Positions 53,913-63,335 of a stretch of 64,000 bases of DNA are shown here, piece after piece. The translations under genes and the position numbers were made by a program. The notes under the pieces were generated by a model. The model was given only the letters and a program-made list of their open reading frames with translations. It made no database searches and was not told the origin of the DNA. Origin of the DNA: Pistricoccus aurantiacus (GTDB taxonomy: Bacteria; Pseudomonadota; Gammaproteobacteria; Pseudomonadales; Halomonadaceae); assembly GCF_042682565.1 (NCBI RefSeq), contig NZ_JBHUIC010000004.1; one strand, 5' to 3'. Position 1 is the stretch's first letter. Each line of letters begins with the position of its first letter.

Positions 53913-55418
53913 ATGACCGTGATTCGCCAGGACGATCTGATTCAAAGCGTCGAAGATGCCTTGCAGTACATTTCTTACTATCACCCCAAGGACTTCATCG
54001 ATGCGATGCACGGCGCCTACCAGCGGGAAGAGAATCCCGCCGCCAAGGACGCCATCGCCCAGATTCTGATCAATTCGCGCATGTGCGCCACCGGGCATCG
54101 TCCCATCTGTCAGGATACGGGTATCGTCACGGTTTTCGTCAATGTCGGCATGAACGTACGCTTCGACGCTGACATGAGCCTCGACGACATGATCAACGAA
54201 GGCGTGCGGCGCGCTTATCGGCATCCGGATAACGTACTGCGCGCCTCGGTACTGGCGGACCCGGACGGCAAGCGCGCCAATACCCGGGATAATACGCCGG
54301 CGGTCATTCACCACAAACTGGTGCACGGCGATGAGGTCGAGGTTCATGTGGCCGCCAAGGGCGGTGGGAGCGAGGCGAAATCCAAGTTCGCCATGCTCAA
54401 TCCCTCGGATTCCGTGGTGGACTGGGTGCTGGAACAATTGCCCAAGATGGGGGCGGGCTGGTGTCCGCCGGGCATGCTGGGCATCGGCATCGGCGGTACC
54501 GCGGAAAAGGCCATGCAGCTCGCCAAGGAATCCCTGCTCGATCCCATCGACATTCAGGAACTTCAGGGCCGCGGGGCAGTGAATCGCGCCGAGGAACTGC
54601 GTCTGGAACTCTTCGATAAGATCAATCGCAGCGGCATCGGCGCACAGGGGTTGGGCGGCCTGACCACGGTGCTCGACATCAAGGTCAAGGATTATCCGAC
54701 CCACGCCGCCAACAAGCCGGTGGCGATCATTCCCAACTGCGCCGCGACTCGTCATATCCACTTCACTCTTGACGGCAGCGGGCCGGCCAGCCTGCCGGTA
54801 CCCAAGCTCGAGGATTGGCCGGAAATCACTCGTGAGGCCGGCGCTGACGTCAAGCGCGTCGACCTCGACAGCATCACCCCGGAAGAGGTCAGGACCTGGC
54901 AGCCCGGCGATACCCTGTTGCTCAACGGCAAGCTGCTGACCGGGCGCGACGCCGCCCACAAGCGCATGACCGAGATGCTTGCCAAGGGCGAATCCCTGCC
55001 GGTGGATCTGACCGGGCGCTTCATCTACTACGTGGGTCCGGTGGATCCGGTAGGCGATGAAGTGGTGGGACCTGCGGGTCCCACCACCGCCACCCGCATG
55101 GACAAGTTCACCCGTACCATGCTGGAGCAGACCGGCCTGCTGGGAATGGTGGGCAAGGCGGAGCGCGGTCCGGCGGCCATCGAAGCGATTCGCGACAACC
55201 AGGCAGTCTATCTGATGGCGGTGGGTGGCGCCGCCTACCTGGTGGCCCAGGCCATCAAGGCGGCTCGAGTGGTCGGCTTCGAGGATCTGGGCATGGAAGC
55301 GATCTATGAATTCGAGGTGGAAGACATGCCGGTCACCGTTGCCGTGAACAGCGAGGGCGAATCCGTGCATCGCATTGGCCCCGCCAAATGGCAGGCGATC
55401 ATCGCGGAGCGTGCATGA
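53913..55418 (+). CDS. Class I fumarate hydratase
   Basis: A 501-residue iron-sulfur fumarase interconverting fumarate and malate. The cluster cysteines are expected at C66 in RPICQDTGI, in AGWCPPGMLGIGIGG (about 187) and in PNCAATRHIHF (about 275). Alpha and beta regions are fused in one chain, as in FumA/FumB. The enzyme is sensitive to oxidants, unlike class II FumC. AGGGAG precedes the ATG. Tartrate dehydratase is a less likely alternative. Confidence 0.92.
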   Translation: MTVIRQDDLIQSVEDALQYISYYHPKDFIDAMHGAYQREENPAAKDAIAQILINSRMCATGHRPICQDTGIVTVFVNVGMNVRFDADMSLDDMINEGVRRAYRHPDNVLRASVLADPDGKRANTRDNTPAVIHHKLVHGDEVEVHVAAKGGGSEAKSKFAMLNPSDSVVDWVLEQLPKMGAGWCPPGMLGIGIGGTAEKAMQLAKESLLDPIDIQELQGRGAVNRAEELRLELFDKINRSGIGAQGLGGLTTVLDIKVKDYPTHAANKPVAIIPNCAATRHIHFTLDGSGPASLPVPKLEDWPEITREAGADVKRVDLDSITPEEVRTWQPGDTLLLNGKLLTGRDAAHKRMTEMLAKGESLPVDLTGRFIYYVGPVDPVGDEVVGPAGPTTATRMDKFTRTMLEQTGLLGMVGKAERGPAAIEAIRDNQAVYLMAVGGAAYLVAQAIKAARVVGFEDLGMEAIYEFEVEDMPVTVAVNSEGESVHRIGPAKWQAIIAERA

Positions 55419-55448
55419 CCCGATGGTGTATTGCGTGAGACATAAACG

Positions 55449-56864
55449 ATGACCTCCGCGGTATTGGGACTAGCCATCTTTCTGATCCATCTGCTCGGCG
55501 TGCTGTCGGCGATACTGGCGTTGATGTCCAGCCGCACGTCCCAGGGAGCGATTGCCTGGATCATTTCGTTGACGACGTTTCCCTACCTGGCGGTTCCCGC
55601 CTTCTGGGTCTTCGGCAGGCCGCGCTTCCTGGGTTATGTGTCATCCCGGGGCGAGCGGGACACGGTGCTGCGCCGTGTCCTGACGCGCTATCGTCCGCTC
55701 AGCGAACCCTATCTGGCGAAAGCCAAGAAAGGCGAAATACGTGCCATCGAGCAGCTGGCCTTGATGCCCTTGACCAGCGGCAATCGTGCGGAACTGCTAA
55801 TCGATGGAGACGCCACTTTTACCAGTCTTTTCGACGGTATCGATCGGGCGGAAGAATACATTCTCATGCAGTTCTTCATCGTGCGCCGGGATGCCCTGGG
55901 TATCGAGCTCAAGCAGCATCTGCAGCGTGCCGCGGAGCGGGGCGTGCGGGTCTACTTCCTTTACGACGAGGTGGGCAGCCGCAAGCTGGGGGAGGGCTAC
56001 CTGTTCGATCTGGCGGAAGCCGGCATCGAGGTCAGTGCGTTCAACTCCTCCCTGATACGCCATCGGTTTCAGTTGAATTTCCGCAATCATCGCAAGGTCA
56101 CCGTGGTGGACGGCCGGGAAGGCTGGCTCGGCGGATTCAACGTTGGCGTGGAATATCTCGGCCAGGATCCACGTTTCGGACCCTGGCGGGATACCCATCT
56201 CAAGCTGACCGGTCCCAGCGTCCTGGGGCTGCAGGAGGCGTTCTGGGAAGACTGGCACTGGGCCACGAATCACGTGCTGTCCCTGGACTGGGAGCCGAAA
56301 AGCACCTGCGACGAGTGCCACGATGTGGTGATCGTGCCTTCAGGTCCTGCGGATCCCCAAGAGACCGCCAGTCTGATGGTGCAACAGGCCATTCACAGCG
56401 CCGAGTGGCGATTATGGCTGACCAGCCCCTATTTTGTGCCGGATCGTAGCGTGCAGGACGCCTTGCGTCTGGCGGCCATGCGCGGGGTGGACGTACGCAT
56501 CATGATCCCCGAGCGTCCGGATCACCTGCTGGTCTTTCTCTCCGCCTTCGCTTTCCTGCCGGACATGCTGCAGGCCGGCGTCAAGGTCTATCGCTATCAG
56601 CCTGGATTCCTGCACCAGAAAGTGATGCTGATCGACGACGACTGCGCCAGTGTAGGCACGGTGAATCTCGACAATCGTTCCTTTCGATTGAATTTCGAAA
56701 TTACCGCTTTCCTGCCGGACGAGAATTTTGCCAAGGAGGTGCACAAGATGCTGCTGAATGATTTTGCTCACTGTCGGCGTATCGAGATACAGGAGCTTTA
56801 CGATCGTGCCATGTGGCGTAAGCTCACCTCCCGGGCGGCGTATCTATTGTCGCCGATTCAATAG
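55449..56864 (+). CDS. cls: Cardiolipin synthase
   Basis: A 471-residue membrane phospholipase D-superfamily enzyme. Two N-terminal transmembrane helices (about 5-27 and 37-57) precede two HKD motifs: NHRKVTVVDGREGWLGG (about 212) and HQKVMLIDDDCASVGTVNLD (about 390). It condenses phosphatidylglycerol to cardiolipin, important in osmotically stressed membranes. It begins 30 bases after the fumarase gene. Confidence 0.93.
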   Translation: MTSAVLGLAIFLIHLLGVLSAILALMSSRTSQGAIAWIISLTTFPYLAVPAFWVFGRPRFLGYVSSRGERDTVLRRVLTRYRPLSEPYLAKAKKGEIRAIEQLALMPLTSGNRAELLIDGDATFTSLFDGIDRAEEYILMQFFIVRRDALGIELKQHLQRAAERGVRVYFLYDEVGSRKLGEGYLFDLAEAGIEVSAFNSSLIRHRFQLNFRNHRKVTVVDGREGWLGGFNVGVEYLGQDPRFGPWRDTHLKLTGPSVLGLQEAFWEDWHWATNHVLSLDWEPKSTCDECHDVVIVPSGPADPQETASLMVQQAIHSAEWRLWLTSPYFVPDRSVQDALRLAAMRGVDVRIMIPERPDHLLVFLSAFAFLPDMLQAGVKVYRYQPGFLHQKVMLIDDDCASVGTVNLDNRSFRLNFEITAFLPDENFAKEVHKMLLNDFAHCRRIEIQELYDRAMWRKLTSRAAYLLSPIQ

Positions 56865-56890
56865 GCATTCGCGGCTAATCAAAAGGGATC

Positions 56891-57811
56891 GTGTTGAATC
56901 TTGAAACCAAATGGCTGGAGGACTTCGTCGCCCTGGCCAACACGCGCAGCTTTTCCGCCTCCGCGCGTCAGCGTCATGTCACCCAGCCTGCCTTCAGCCG
57001 ACGCATTCGCTCTCTCGAGCAGGCGATCGGCACCACGCTGGTAGATCGCTCCACGACACCGATCGGCTTGACCTCGGAAGGGCAGATATTTCTCGTTACC
57101 GCGCGCAATCTCGTGGAGCAGCTGAACGAGTGCCTGGGTCATCTACGCGGTCTGGCCATGGCCAACGAAGCGCTGGATATCGTCGCGGCCCACTCCCTGG
57201 CACTGGCGTTTTATCCTCCCTGGATCTCCCGGCTGCAGAAGGGAATCGGCGAACTGCCGACCCGTCTGGTGGCAATGAACGTCGGTGACGCCATCCATGT
57301 GCTCCGTGAAGGCAATTGCGATTTGATGCTGGGCTACTACGATCCCTACGCCACCATGCAGCTAGATGCGGAAGTCTTCCCGTCCTTTTCCATCGGACAG
57401 GTCAAGATGTTTCCGGTATCGCCCCCCGATGCACAGGGAAACCCGCGTTTTACCCTGGAAGGGGAAGACTCGATTCCCTTCCTCGCTTATACCCAAGGCG
57501 CTTTTCTGGGGCGCAGCGTGCGCATGCTGCTCAAGAACGATCCGCTGCGCCTGCGGCTGCGCACGGTTTACGAAACCGCCATGGCGGAAGGCCTGAAGGG
57601 CATGGTGCTGCAGGGCATGGGCATGGCCTGGATCCCGGACTTCTGCATTCGCGAGGAACTCGCCAACGGCAAGCTTGTGCGGGCGGGCGGCGAGCAGTGG
57701 GATATCCCCTTGGAGATCCGCCTGTATCGCTGCTCCCTGGTGCACAAGCCGGGAGTCGAGAAGCTGTGGCGACAGATGATGAAGCTGCCGAGGGATTTTC
57801 TCGAAGCCTAG
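56891..57811 (+). CDS. LysR-family regulator of the HypT (YjiE) type
   Basis: A 306-residue regulator. The N terminus LNLETKWLEDFVALANTRSF and QPAFSRRIRSLEQAIGTTL closely follow the pattern of E. coli HypT, a hypochlorite-responsive LysR-type regulator activated by methionine oxidation; the effector domain matches in layout. The start is GTG after AAAAGGG. Its TAG stop lies in CTAG shared with the stop of nadM on the other strand. Confidence 0.85.
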   Translation: MLNLETKWLEDFVALANTRSFSASARQRHVTQPAFSRRIRSLEQAIGTTLVDRSTTPIGLTSEGQIFLVTARNLVEQLNECLGHLRGLAMANEALDIVAAHSLALAFYPPWISRLQKGIGELPTRLVAMNVGDAIHVLREGNCDLMLGYYDPYATMQLDAEVFPSFSIGQVKMFPVSPPDAQGNPRFTLEGEDSIPFLAYTQGAFLGRSVRMLLKNDPLRLRLRTVYETAMAEGLKGMVLQGMGMAWIPDFCIREELANGKLVRAGGEQWDIPLEIRLYRCSLVHKPGVEKLWRQMMKLPRDFLEA

Positions 57812-58932
57812 ACACCGCTGAAACCCGTGGGCAGGCCGAGAAAATTCTGGATGACAAAGAAGTGATCCTCGAACAGGCTTTCCGGCTCGAGATCCGCCAG
57901 GGCAACCCAGCGCGGTCGATCACCGCCCCGCGCCGCCTTCAGTTGGGGGAGCTGCTGTTCCGGCCGCAGGGCGAAATAGAAGGCTTCCGTCAGGGTGCGA
58001 CCGCGCCAGCTGCGATGTGGCTCGTCAAAGAGACGCTGATCCCGCAGGGATCCTTTCAGTACCGCTTCCGGTACCTTCAGTCGTATTCGCTCCCGCAGTT
58101 CTCTCAGGCAGGCATCCAGCAAGCGTTCATGCGGATTGATGAAGCCCCCGGGCAACGCCAGCAGGCCCTTTCCCGGCGCGGCGGTGCGCTTGACCAGCAG
58201 CACGTGGCCGGATTGCACGACTACCGCGTTGACGGTGATGAATATTGGCGGATAGGGCGCCTTCGACCAGGCTCGGTGATACTGTTCGAGCAGATGTTGT
58301 TCCTCCAGCAGTTGATGATAGAACGCGCTATCGATGAAGGGCTTCAGCGTTTCCAGTACGCTGGGAGGAAGATCGTGAGCCGCGTTGGTGGAGAGATAAT
58401 CCAGCGCCGAGGCGCCGGAACGGAACAGGCGCTCGCGGATATGACTTGCGGAGATGCCCTCGACCAGGGGCGCGCTGACGGACTCCCACTGGGGAAACAG
58501 AGTCAGATAATAGCTGGACTGGCCACGCCCAGCGCCGATCAGGGCAATGCGCGGCAGCTTTCCCTGGTGCGGCGTCGCGATATCGCGCACCTTGCGCTGT
58601 ACGTCCCGCACCCAGACGTCGTCGTTGTAAAGCGCATCCAGCAAGGGTTCGATCTCGAGACGCCGGTTATCCTCGCGGTCGAAGCAGCCCCGCAGCATGG
58701 CCCGACGCTCCTCGAAGTGCCAGGGATTGCGCAAGGAGCGCGCCTGCCAGGCGGAGCCAATCAGGACGATCACCTGGCGCGCACGTTTCAGCGCCTCGCG
58801 AATGACCGCCAGGTGGCCGAGATGAGGCGGCTGGAAGCGCCCGATAAAGACTAGACAGTCGAAGTCGACCTCGGACTGTTGCCTGTGTGAAAGGTTGCGC
58901 CGCAATATGTCGCGATCCGATCCCTGTGCCAT
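57808..58932 (-). CDS. nadM: Bifunctional NMN adenylyltransferase/Nudix hydrolase
   Basis: A 374-residue NAD-metabolism enzyme. The N-terminal adenylyltransferase carries GRFQPPHLGHL (31-41, HxGH) and GISASHIRERLF (159-170, ISxxxIR). The C-terminal Nudix domain carries the box starting at G263 (GGFINPHERLLDACLRELRE, then RIRL), where the usual EE reads ER (E281, R282). The enzyme makes NAD from NMN, and the Nudix half usually cleaves ADP-ribose. AAGGAG precedes the ATG. It is convergent with the HypT-like gene. Confidence 0.9.
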   Translation of the reverse strand: MAQGSDRDILRRNLSHRQQSEVDFDCLVFIGRFQPPHLGHLAVIREALKRARQVIVLIGSAWQARSLRNPWHFEERRAMLRGCFDREDNRRLEIEPLLDALYNDDVWVRDVQRKVRDIATPHQGKLPRIALIGAGRGQSSYYLTLFPQWESVSAPLVEGISASHIRERLFRSGASALDYLSTNAAHDLPPSVLETLKPFIDSAFYHQLLEEQHLLEQYHRAWSKAPYPPIFITVNAVVVQSGHVLLVKRTAAPGKGLLALPGGFINPHERLLDACLRELRERIRLKVPEAVLKGSLRDQRLFDEPHRSWRGRTLTEAFYFALRPEQQLPQLKAARGGDRPRWVALADLEPESLFEDHFFVIQNFLGLPTGFSGV

Positions 58933-59008
58933 GCGGGCTCCTTGCTGCCATTCCCCTAAGCGTTTCAGCTATGCTCTACCTAACGATTCAGGGCCATGAG
59001 GAAATTGA

Positions 59009-60001
59009 ATGATCAAGAATACAATACGCTACTGGTGGAAGATTCTGCAGAATTCGATCGCCCTGTGGCTCGAGCGCAATGCTTTTAGTTATGCCGGCTC
59101 GCTGGCGTTCTATACCCTTTTTTCTCTCGCACCGACCATCATCATCGCGGTAACCGTGATTGGACTGGTATTGGGTGAAAACGCGGCCCAGGGCCAGATC
59201 GTCGCCCAACTGCAGGGTACCATCGGCACCGACGCCGCCCAGGCCATTCAAAATGCGGTGGCGCAATCGCGTATCGAGGAATCCGGTATCTTTCCTACCT
59301 TGTTCGGCGTCGGCGCCCTATTGATCGGCGCGACGACGGTGTTCGCCCAGATGCAGTTTTCCCTCAATACTATCTGGGGCGTGGTGCCCAAGCCTACCGG
59401 CAACAGCGCGCTTATCTTTCTCAAATCTCGCGTGCTGTCCCTGGCGGTAGTGGTATCCATCGGTTTCATCATGCTGGTATCGCTGGTAGCCGGCGTCGTG
59501 CTGCGGACGATTCTCAACCAGGCCCAGAACATCGTCCCCGCGGTCGGCATGATTGCCGGCAGCACCGAATTCCTGCTGTCTCTGGCGGTCATTGCCGCAC
59601 TGTTTGCCGCCATCTTCAAGATCCTGCCGGACGTGGTGCTGAGCTGGAAGGACGTGCTGATCGGCGCCATTGTCACCGCGGTGCTCTTCGCCATCGGCCG
59701 CTACGGCATCGCCGCTTATCTCGCCTACACTGCCACCGCCTCCACCTATGGCGCCGCCGGTTCCGTGGTGCTGATTCTGCTCTGGGTCTACTATTCGTCG
59801 CTGATCCTGCTGTTCGGCGCCGCCTTCACCAAGTGTCATCTACTGGCAAGAGGCAAGAAGATCAGGCCTCGCAATACCGCCGTGGTGGTCAAGCAGGAGC
59901 TGGTCACTCGAGAAATCGTCCAGGCGAACGGCACCGATGACATGACCGCAAGCGATCAGACGACCAGCAACGATCAGATAACCAGAGACAGCACGAGTTA
60001 A
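59009..60001 (+). CDS. YihY/BrkB-family inner-membrane protein
   Basis: A 330-residue protein with about six helices. The family motif ERNAFSYAGSLAFYTLFSLAP lies near residues 22-42, and the C-terminal half shows TASTYGAAGSVVLILLWVYYSS. Members are inner-membrane proteins of uncertain function. The cytoplasmic tail ends in a low-complexity stretch (SDQTTSNDQITRDSTS). Its TAA stop overlaps the TAA stop of the convergent dehydrogenase gene within TTAA. Confidence 0.9.
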   Translation: MIKNTIRYWWKILQNSIALWLERNAFSYAGSLAFYTLFSLAPTIIIAVTVIGLVLGENAAQGQIVAQLQGTIGTDAAQAIQNAVAQSRIEESGIFPTLFGVGALLIGATTVFAQMQFSLNTIWGVVPKPTGNSALIFLKSRVLSLAVVVSIGFIMLVSLVAGVVLRTILNQAQNIVPAVGMIAGSTEFLLSLAVIAALFAAIFKILPDVVLSWKDVLIGAIVTAVLFAIGRYGIAAYLAYTATASTYGAAGSVVLILLWVYYSSLILLFGAAFTKCHLLARGKKIRPRNTAVVVKQELVTREIVQANGTDDMTASDQTTSNDQITRDSTS

Positions 60002-61038
60002 TCGCGAAAACGCTCTTCCGCCAGCCGATCGGCGATCCAGGCGGGGGAGCGTTCCTCCCGATGTGATCGCAGGAAGATTTCATCCAGCGTGGCTTCGATC
60101 CCCTCGATATGCGCAAGGACATCCGCGCGGCAATAGTCCTTCTGGCGCTGAAAGGCGATCTCGATGACGCCACCGGCGTTGGCGACATAATCCGGCGTGT
60201 AAAGAATGCCGCGACGATGAAGTATTTCGCCGCTCTCCGGCGTCGCCAACTGATTGTTGGCGGCCCCGGCGATCACCTTGGCCTTGAGACGCTCGCAAAC
60301 TGCTTCGTTCAAGGCGCCGCCCAGGGCGCAGGGCGCCAGCACATCGACTTCCGCCTCGAGTATCTCGTCGGGAGAAAATACCCGGGCATCGAGTTCTCGG
60401 GCGAGGGCATCGACGTTTTCAGGGTTCACGTCCGCCAGTACCAGCTCCGCGCCGGCTTCCTTGAGTCGCCTTGCGAGTTCCGCCCCCACGTGGCCGACGC
60501 CCTGAATGGCGACCCTCAAACCGCTGAGATCGTCTCGTCCCAGGCGGTGGCGCACCGCGCAGCGCAGCGCGATGAATACGCCGTGAGCGGTAAAGGGCGA
60601 GGGATCGCCGGACTCCTCCGTGGCTTGGCGAATGCCGCTGACCCAGGCAGTCTCCTCGGCGATCACCCGCATGTCCGCTTCACTGGTGCCGGAATCCTCC
60701 GCGGTGATGTAGCGCCCGCCCAGGGAATCCACCAGTCGCCCCAGGGCGCGTAACAGTTCCGGCGTCTTGTCGCGGCGCGGATCCGCGATGATCACCGCCT
60801 TGCCGCCTCCCAAGGACAGATTCGCCAGGGCGGACTTGTAGGTCATGCCCCGGGACAGGCGCAGCACGTCGCTGAGCGCGTCCTCTTCACTGGCGTAGGG
60901 GTAGATACGCAGTCCGCCCAGGGCCGGGCCGAGCCGGGTATTGTGAATGGCGATGATGGCTTTCAAGCCGCTGGCTTCGTCGCTGCCGAATACCACCTGC
61001 TCGTGATGATCAAAATCCGCATGAGTGAAGATATTCAT
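59998..61038 (-). CDS. Leucine/Glu-type amino acid dehydrogenase
   Basis: A 346-residue NAD(P)-dependent dehydrogenase. Catalytic lysines fit K68 in GMTYKSALANL and K80 in SLGGGKAVI; the nucleotide loop is VAIQGVGHVGAELARRL near 176-192. This arrangement matches leucine/valine dehydrogenases, which oxidatively deaminate branched-chain amino acids to keto acids. AAGGAG precedes the ATG at 61038. It faces the BrkB-family gene and diverges from the glutathione transferase gene. Confidence 0.88.
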   Translation of the reverse strand: MNIFTHADFDHHEQVVFGSDEASGLKAIIAIHNTRLGPALGGLRIYPYASEEDALSDVLRLSRGMTYKSALANLSLGGGKAVIIADPRRDKTPELLRALGRLVDSLGGRYITAEDSGTSEADMRVIAEETAWVSGIRQATEESGDPSPFTAHGVFIALRCAVRHRLGRDDLSGLRVAIQGVGHVGAELARRLKEAGAELVLADVNPENVDALARELDARVFSPDEILEAEVDVLAPCALGGALNEAVCERLKAKVIAGAANNQLATPESGEILHRRGILYTPDYVANAGGVIEIAFQRQKDYCRADVLAHIEGIEATLDEIFLRSHREERSPAWIADRLAEERFRD

Positions 61039-61267
61039 GAAAAGCTCCTTATACACCAATTGACCTTTACGAGTGTGCTGACACCACTTGCCTTGAAGCC
61101 TGTTCATGATTCGTTTTCAGCCTCATGATACGGCCATGAGAAAAGGCTATCCAAGGGACATCAGTGAAGAGCAGCCTGAACGAATAAAGCCGGTTCTAGA
61201 AGTGTGTTTCATTGAAATAGATCGTCAAGTGTTGGACCGTCTTGAAACGTCATGCTAGCTTCGAAAA

Positions 61268-62026
61268 ATGAATTTGACTTTATATGCGAACCGTCTGTCC
61301 CAGCCCTGCCGCGCCGTAGAAATACTGCTACGGGAACTCGACGTGCCTTATACCTGGCACGAAGTCGATTTCGCCAACGGTCAGGCCCGCGAGCCCTGGT
61401 TTGCGGAGCGCATCAATGCATTCAAGACCATTCCGGCACTGCTCGAAACCGCCGATGACGACCCGACCATGAACGCGGATTTTCGCCTCGGCGAGAGTCA
61501 CGCCATCCAACGTTATATCTGCCGCCAGGCGGACAATCAGGAGAAAGCGCGATGCTGGTATCCCGGCGAGCATGATAGCCACCGTGCGGCAAAGATCGAT
61601 CAGTGGCTAGCATGGCACCACGGTAATATTCGCTGCCACGATACGTTCCACGACATCATGAATCTGCATCTGACCCTGCCCATGCTCAAGTACGAGCTTC
61701 AGCAGACCCGGATCAGGCCGCTGCAGGAGCGCTTGAAGTCCTCACTGGCGCTGCTGGAGAATCACTTCAAACATCAGGACGCTTCGGCGATCACCTTGTG
61801 CGGCAGTAAGCATTCTAGCCTGGCGGATCTTTCCATGGTCTGCGAGCTCTATCAGATTATTGCGATTGGCTATCGTTTTCCCGGTTATCCACGAGTCGCT
61901 CGGTGGATCGATGCCATCGCGAGCCGTCCGCATTTTCAGGATGTTTCCTCCGAGATTATCGCTCAAGGCAGAAGCATTCGAGAACAGAGCGGCGGCTACC
62001 TCGATCTTGAACACACGTTTATTTGA
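61268..62026 (+). CDS. Glutathione S-transferase family protein
   Basis: A 252-residue theta-like glutathione transferase. The thioredoxin-fold N domain shows LYANRLSQPCRAVEI (probable active-site serine near residue 11), then FKTIPALLE with the cis-proline and LGESHAIQRYICR for glutathione contact. The C-terminal helical domain follows. It is followed after 19 bases by the acylphosphatase gene. The natural substrate is unknown. Confidence 0.85.
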   Translation: MNLTLYANRLSQPCRAVEILLRELDVPYTWHEVDFANGQAREPWFAERINAFKTIPALLETADDDPTMNADFRLGESHAIQRYICRQADNQEKARCWYPGEHDSHRAAKIDQWLAWHHGNIRCHDTFHDIMNLHLTLPMLKYELQQTRIRPLQERLKSSLALLENHFKHQDASAITLCGSKHSSLADLSMVCELYQIIAIGYRFPGYPRVARWIDAIASRPHFQDVSSEIIAQGRSIREQSGGYLDLEHTFI

Positions 62027-62045
62027 TCAGGCCTGGAGATCCCTC

Positions 62046-62318
62046 ATGACTGAAAAATGCGTCAGGATCTGGGTCAGCGGCAAGGTACAGGGTGTCGGGT
62101 TTCGCCGCGCGGTTCAGGAGCGCGCCTTGCAGGAGAATGTAACCGGCGAGGCGCGCAATCTGGCGGACGGGCGTGTCGAAGTGCTGCTGTGTGGCGATAG
62201 CGGCAAGGTCAACGCCTTGATTCAATGGCTATGGCAAGGGCCGAGCGCGGCTCGGGTATCCAATGTCGAGGTTCAGGACGAAAGGTGGCGGGACCGCGAC
62301 AACTTCGTGGCTTATTGA
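62046..62318 (+). CDS. acyP: Acylphosphatase
   Basis: A 90-residue enzyme that hydrolyses acyl phosphates. The active-site arginine is in SGKVQGVGFRRAVQERAL (about residue 20) and the catalytic asparagine in ARNLADGRVEVLL. TGGAGA precedes the ATG at 62046. The starts upstream belong to a different, longer frame across the glutathione transferase gene. Convergent with the nucleoside hydrolase gene. Confidence 0.93.
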   Translation: MTEKCVRIWVSGKVQGVGFRRAVQERALQENVTGEARNLADGRVEVLLCGDSGKVNALIQWLWQGPSAARVSNVEVQDERWRDRDNFVAY

Positions 62319-62341
62319 TCCCGTCTCTATCGCTCAACCGG

Positions 62342-63283
62342 TTATTTCAACGTATCGACGATCCACTGAACGATCCCCTTGCCGTCCGCGCCCAGGCAGA
62401 CATCGACTTCCGGATTACGCGACCAGCGCTCGTCGATGAACGGGCGATCCTTGGGGGCGAACAGGGTCTGTCCTTCCGCGTCGCCGTCGGTGATCACGCT
62501 CAGGTGGCCGGTCGCGGTGGTGAATAGATCAGGCTTCATCAGGAAAGCCAAGGCACAGCTGTCGTGGGGACAGCAGCCGTCGATACCCAGAAACTCGCGA
62601 TAGAAGTCGCTGTAGAACCCGTAGCTGCCGGCGAGCACTTCTCCAAGCCGTCCCTGACCCTTGGCGATCGCTTCCATGTCCTTTGGACTCAGCACACAGC
62701 GGTGGGTGGCGTCCAGTCCTACCAGGGTCAGCGGCCAGCCGGCAGTCAGCACCTTCGAGGCGGCGTGCGGATCGTTGAACATGTTGGCTTCCGACACCGG
62801 GGTGACGTTACCGCCTTCCTTGATCGAACCGCCCATGACCACCACTCGCTTGACCCGCTTGACGATGGTCGGATCGAGCTGCAGGGCAACGGCCAGGTTG
62901 CCCAGCGGACCCACTGCCACCAGGCTGACCTCGTTAGGACGTGCGTTGATGGTATCGACGATAAATTGCGCGGCGCTTGTCTCCAGCGCCCGGCCTTGCA
63001 CCCGTGGCAGCTCGATATCCCCCAGGCCGTTGGCGCCGTGGATATGCGCCGGCGCGGCATATTTCGTCTTGACCAGCGGGACGGCTGCCCCTTGAGCGAC
63101 GGGAATTCGCTGATCCGCCAGTTCACTCAGCAGCAGGGCGTTCTGGGTAGCGGTCTCGACCTCGACATTGCCGAAAGTGGTGGTCAGTCCCAGTAGCTCG
63201 ATATCCGGATGCGCCAGGGCGATGGCGATGGCCTGGGCGTCGTCCACTCCCGGGTCCGTATCGAAGATGATGGATTCGCGCAT
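62342..63283 (-). CDS. Inosine-uridine nucleoside hydrolase family protein
   Basis: A 313-residue enzyme that cleaves ribonucleosides to base and ribose. The calcium-site aspartates are in FDTDPGVDDAQAIAIAL (residues 7-23), with later motifs VVVMGGSIKEGGNVTP and EANMFNDPHAA. It resembles the RihA/RihB pyrimidine-nucleoside hydrolases. It lies 52 bases downstream of a ribokinase gene on the same strand, which would phosphorylate the released ribose. Confidence 0.9.
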   Translation of the reverse strand: MRESIIFDTDPGVDDAQAIAIALAHPDIELLGLTTTFGNVEVETATQNALLLSELADQRIPVAQGAAVPLVKTKYAAPAHIHGANGLGDIELPRVQGRALETSAAQFIVDTINARPNEVSLVAVGPLGNLAVALQLDPTIVKRVKRVVVMGGSIKEGGNVTPVSEANMFNDPHAASKVLTAGWPLTLVGLDATHRCVLSPKDMEAIAKGQGRLGEVLAGSYGFYSDFYREFLGIDGCCPHDSCALAFLMKPDLFTTATGHLSVITDGDAEGQTLFAPKDRPFIDERWSRNPEVDVCLGADGKGIVQWIVDTLK

Positions 63284-63335
63284 GGTGATCTCCTTTTACT
63301 TTTGCGCTGGTGAAAGGGCGCTTGGATGATGAAAA

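Noticed and set aside
53835..55370. Long open frame opposite the fumarase gene
   Set aside because: It mirrors the GC-rich codon structure of the fumarase gene, shows no family features and overlaps it completely.
57316..58854. Long plus-strand open frame across the HypT-like and nadM genes
   Set aside because: It overlaps two well-supported genes in other frames and has no recognisable domains.
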